This document shows, piece by piece, positions 62,157 to 64,000 of a stretch of DNA of 64,000 bases (position 1 is its first letter; each line of letters starts with the position of its first letter). Both the position numbers and the translations under genes were made by a program. Origin of the DNA: Actibacterium sp. XHP0104 (GTDB lineage: Bacteria > Pseudomonadota > Alphaproteobacteria > Rhodobacterales > Rhodobacteraceae); contig NZ_JAOWLE010000001.1 of assembly GCF_025751515.1 (NCBI RefSeq), forward strand, positions 1 through 64,000, read 5' to 3'. The notes below the pieces were generated by a model. The model had not been told where the DNA came from and ran no database searches. It saw nothing but the letters and a program-made list of their open reading frames with translations.

Positions 62157-63206
62157 TTGCTCGATCTTACCAACATTCGCGCCATTCTGGCCGAACATTA
62201 CGACCTTGCGCCTTCGGTTGAAAAAGCCGAGGCGATGGCGGACATCTACGCCCGCATGGACCGGGTGGTGCCGGCCGCCGACTGGGCGATCTATGCGCCC
62301 TATGTCGCGGCGATCAACGCGCTGAAAAAAGAACGCAACGCGGTGATCCTGGCGCATAATTACATGACGCCGGAAATCTATCACGGCATTGCCGATTTCG
62401 TGGGCGACAGCCTGCAACTGGCGATCAAGGCGACCGAGGTCGAGGAAGACGTGATCGTGCAATGCGGCGTGCATTTCATGGCCGAAACCTCGAAGGTGTT
62501 GAACCCCGGCAAGACGGTGCTGATCCCCGACATGGGGGCGGGCTGTTCGCTGGCGGAATCGATCACCGCCGCAGGCATCGAGGAAATGCGCGCCAAGTAT
62601 CCCGGCGCCCCGGTGGTCAGCTATGTGAACACCACCGCCGAGGTCAAAGCGGCCTCTGACATCTGCTGCACCTCGTCGAACGCGTTGCAGATCGTCGAGG
62701 CGATGGACAGCGACACGGTGATCATGACGCCCGACCAGTATCTGGCGCAGAACGTGGCCAATGAATCGACCAAGAAGGTCGTGTTCTGGCCCGGCTCGTG
62801 CATCGTGCATGAACTTTATACCGCCGAAGATCTGCGCGCCTATCGCGAGCTCGACCCCGAGGTCAAGATCATCGCCCACCCCGAATGCACGCCTGCCGTG
62901 GTGGCCGAATCTGATTTCACCGGCTCGACCAGCGGCATCATCAAATGGGTGCATGACAACAAGCCCGCCAAGGCAATGCTGGTCACCGAATGCTCGATGG
63001 CGTCGAACATCGCTGACGAGCTGCCCGAGGTGGAATTCGCCAAACCGTGCAACATGTGCCCCTACATGAAGAAGATCACGCTCGAGAAGGTGCTGTATTC
63101 GCTGCACACGATGACCGAAGAGGTGATCGTTGACCCGGCCGTGGCCGACAAGGCCCGCCAGGCGGTGCAGCGCATGATCGACCTCAGCCAGTCCCTGGCC
63201 AAGTAA
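62157..63206 (+). CDS. nadA: Quinolinate synthase
   Basis: The 349-residue enzyme condenses iminoaspartate with dihydroxyacetone phosphate to quinolinate. It has three cysteines of the 4Fe-4S cluster in [28 protein letters not shown] and CNMCPYMKK regions, and the conserved blocks [12 protein letters not shown] and AHPECTP. I chose the TTG at 62157 because GGGGGG at 62144-62149 is an ideal ribosome site for it; the longest frame starts inside that G-run at 62142. It is followed 10 bases later by nadB. Confidence 0.92.
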   Translation: MLDLTNIRAILAEHYDLAPSVEKAEAMADIYARMDRVVPAADWAIYAPYVAAINALKKERNAVILAHNYMTPEIYHGIADFVGDSLQLAIKATEVEEDVIVQCGVHFMAETSKVLNPGKTVLIPDMGAGCSLAESITAAGIEEMRAKYPGAPVVSYVNTTAEVKAASDICCTSSNALQIVEAMDSDTVIMTPDQYLAQNVANESTKKVVFWPGSCIVHELYTAEDLRAYRELDPEVKIIAHPECTPAVVAESDFTGSTSGIIKWVHDNKPAKAMLVTECSMASNIADELPEVEFAKPCNMCPYMKKITLEKVLYSLHTMTEEVIVDPAVADKARQAVQRMIDLSQSLAK

Positions 63207-63216
63207 GGCAGCGCGA

Positions 63217-64000
63217 TTGAGCGGGGCAATTACCACTGATCGCATCGTCATTGTCGGTGCCGGGATGGGCGCGCTTTACGCCGCGCTGAAACTGGCACCG
63301 CGGCCCGTTCTGGTGATCTCGCCGGAGCGCGTGGGCGAGGGGGCCAGTTCGGCCTGGGCGCAGGGCGGCGTGGCGGCCGCGATGGATGTCGCAGACAGCC
63401 CCGACCAGCATGCCGCCGACACGGTGCGCGCCGGGGCGGGCACCGTCGATGCCACCATCGCCGACAAGGTGACGCGCGACGCCAAGGATTACATCCTTGA
63501 TCTGACCGAGATGGGCACGCCGTTCGACCGCGATGCCGATGGCAATTACGTGCTCAGCCGCGAGGCCGCGCACAGTCTGGCCCGCGTGGTGCGCGTGCAG
63601 GGCGACCAGGCCGGCCGCCAGATCATGGAGGCGCTGATCACCGCCGTGCGCCAGACGCCGTCGGTGCAGGTGCTTGAGGGTGTGATGGCTGCGGGGCTTG
63701 AGGTCGACAATGGCGCGGTCACTGGCGTCTGGGTCGAAACCTCGGCGCTGAACCGCTCGAAACCGTCGCTGGTGCGCGGGGCGGCCTATTTGCTGGCCGG
63801 GGGCGGCTCGGGAGGGCTTTATGCCCTGACCACCAACCCGCCGCGCATTCGCGGGCAGGTGATCGGCATGGCGGCCCGTGCCGGAGCGGTGATCGCCGAT
63901 GCCGAATTCGTGCAGTTCCACCCCACCGCAATCGACGCGGGCGAAGATCCCGCGCCGCTGGCGACCGAGGCCCTGCGGGGCGAGGGCGCAACGCTGATCA
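63217..64000 (+). CDS. nadB: L-aspartate oxidase, N-terminal part (cut by window end)
   Basis: From TTG at 63217 the frame is open for 261 codons to the window end. It begins LSGAITTDRIVIVGAGMGAL, with the FAD-binding GAGMG motif, then SSAWAQGGVAAAM, LAGGGSGGLY and FVQFHPTAI, all standard for NadB and its succinate-dehydrogenase relatives. It oxidises aspartate to iminoaspartate for NadA. A weak AAGGCAG precedes the start. Confidence 0.93.
   Translation, partial: MSGAITTDRIVIVGAGMGALYAALKLAPRPVLVISPERVGEGASSAWAQGGVAAAMDVADSPDQHAADTVRAGAGTVDATIADKVTRDAKDYILDLTEMGTPFDRDADGNYVLSREAAHSLARVVRVQGDQAGRQIMEALITAVRQTPSVQVLEGVMAAGLEVDNGAVTGVWVETSALNRSKPSLVRGAAYLLAGGGSGGLYALTTNPPRIRGQVIGMAARAGAVIADAEFVQFHPTAIDAGEDPAPLATEALRGEGATLI

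Overview
The window is about 64 kb of high-GC chromosomal DNA. The gene content points to an alphaproteobacterium of the Rhodobacterales (Roseobacter-like): a GltX of the second alphaproteobacterial type, MreBCD-PBP2-RodA followed by a GhrA-type reductase, an NDUFS4-like complex I subunit, two-cysteine OxyR divergent from katG, lutABC, and dense use of ATGA start/stop overlaps. The placement rests on protein motifs read by eye, not on a database search. I saw no insertion sequence, prophage, rRNA or CRISPR array.

Layout. 1-106: 3' end of lpd. 205-3043: lutABC, lactate oxidation. 3040-6351: a four-gene minus-strand operon (methyltransferase, OsmC, flavin monooxygenase, OsmC) divergent from a winged-helix/TPR regulator (6477-8042). 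8193-10022: ilvD. 10089-13274: katG divergent from oxyR. 13471-14241: an orphan lipoprotein in AT-richer DNA. 14353-19592: TPP riboswitch and thiCOSGED. 19649-26282: an envelope and signalling island with a PstS-like/OmpA protein carrying three Cys-pair repeats, a periplasmic rhodanese, a small secreted protein, a PP2C phosphatase and a transmembrane Ser/Thr kinase with two PDZ-like domains. 26549-30211: a giant RTX protein. 30299-31625: LysR and tautomerase pair. 31698-34902: tRNA-Gln, kdsA and capsule export genes kpsE/kpsT. 35115-37932: nhaA, a UDG-like protein, SseB. 37929-44458: ghrA-rodA-mrdA-mreD-mreC-mreB. 44790-46535: leuA with a leucine-rich leader peptide. 46596-48008: a periplasmic MORN-repeat protein. 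48163-53913: nadE, a PfkB kinase, a Tat-exported metallo-beta-lactamase-fold protein, gltX, a gamma-glutamylcyclotransferase-like protein. 53991-58572: tandem glycine riboswitch and gcvTHP. 58638-61711: trxC, uvrB, NDUFS4-like. 61838-64000: tRNA-Met, nadA, nadB (cut by the window edge).

How it fits together. Most of the window is core metabolism under recognisable RNA-level control: TPP riboswitch on thiC, tandem glycine riboswitch on gcvT, and a probable leucine attenuation leader on leuA. The cell-elongation operon and UvrB, KatG/OxyR and TrxC supply envelope growth and stress functions. The parts that could hold undescribed biology are the kinase/phosphatase/PstS-OmpA/rhodanese island, the RTX protein in which a PhoX-like region seems to sit inside a choice-of-anchor-I propeller, the two-OsmC/monooxygenase/methyltransferase operon with its own TPR regulator, and the 19-repeat periplasmic MORN protein.
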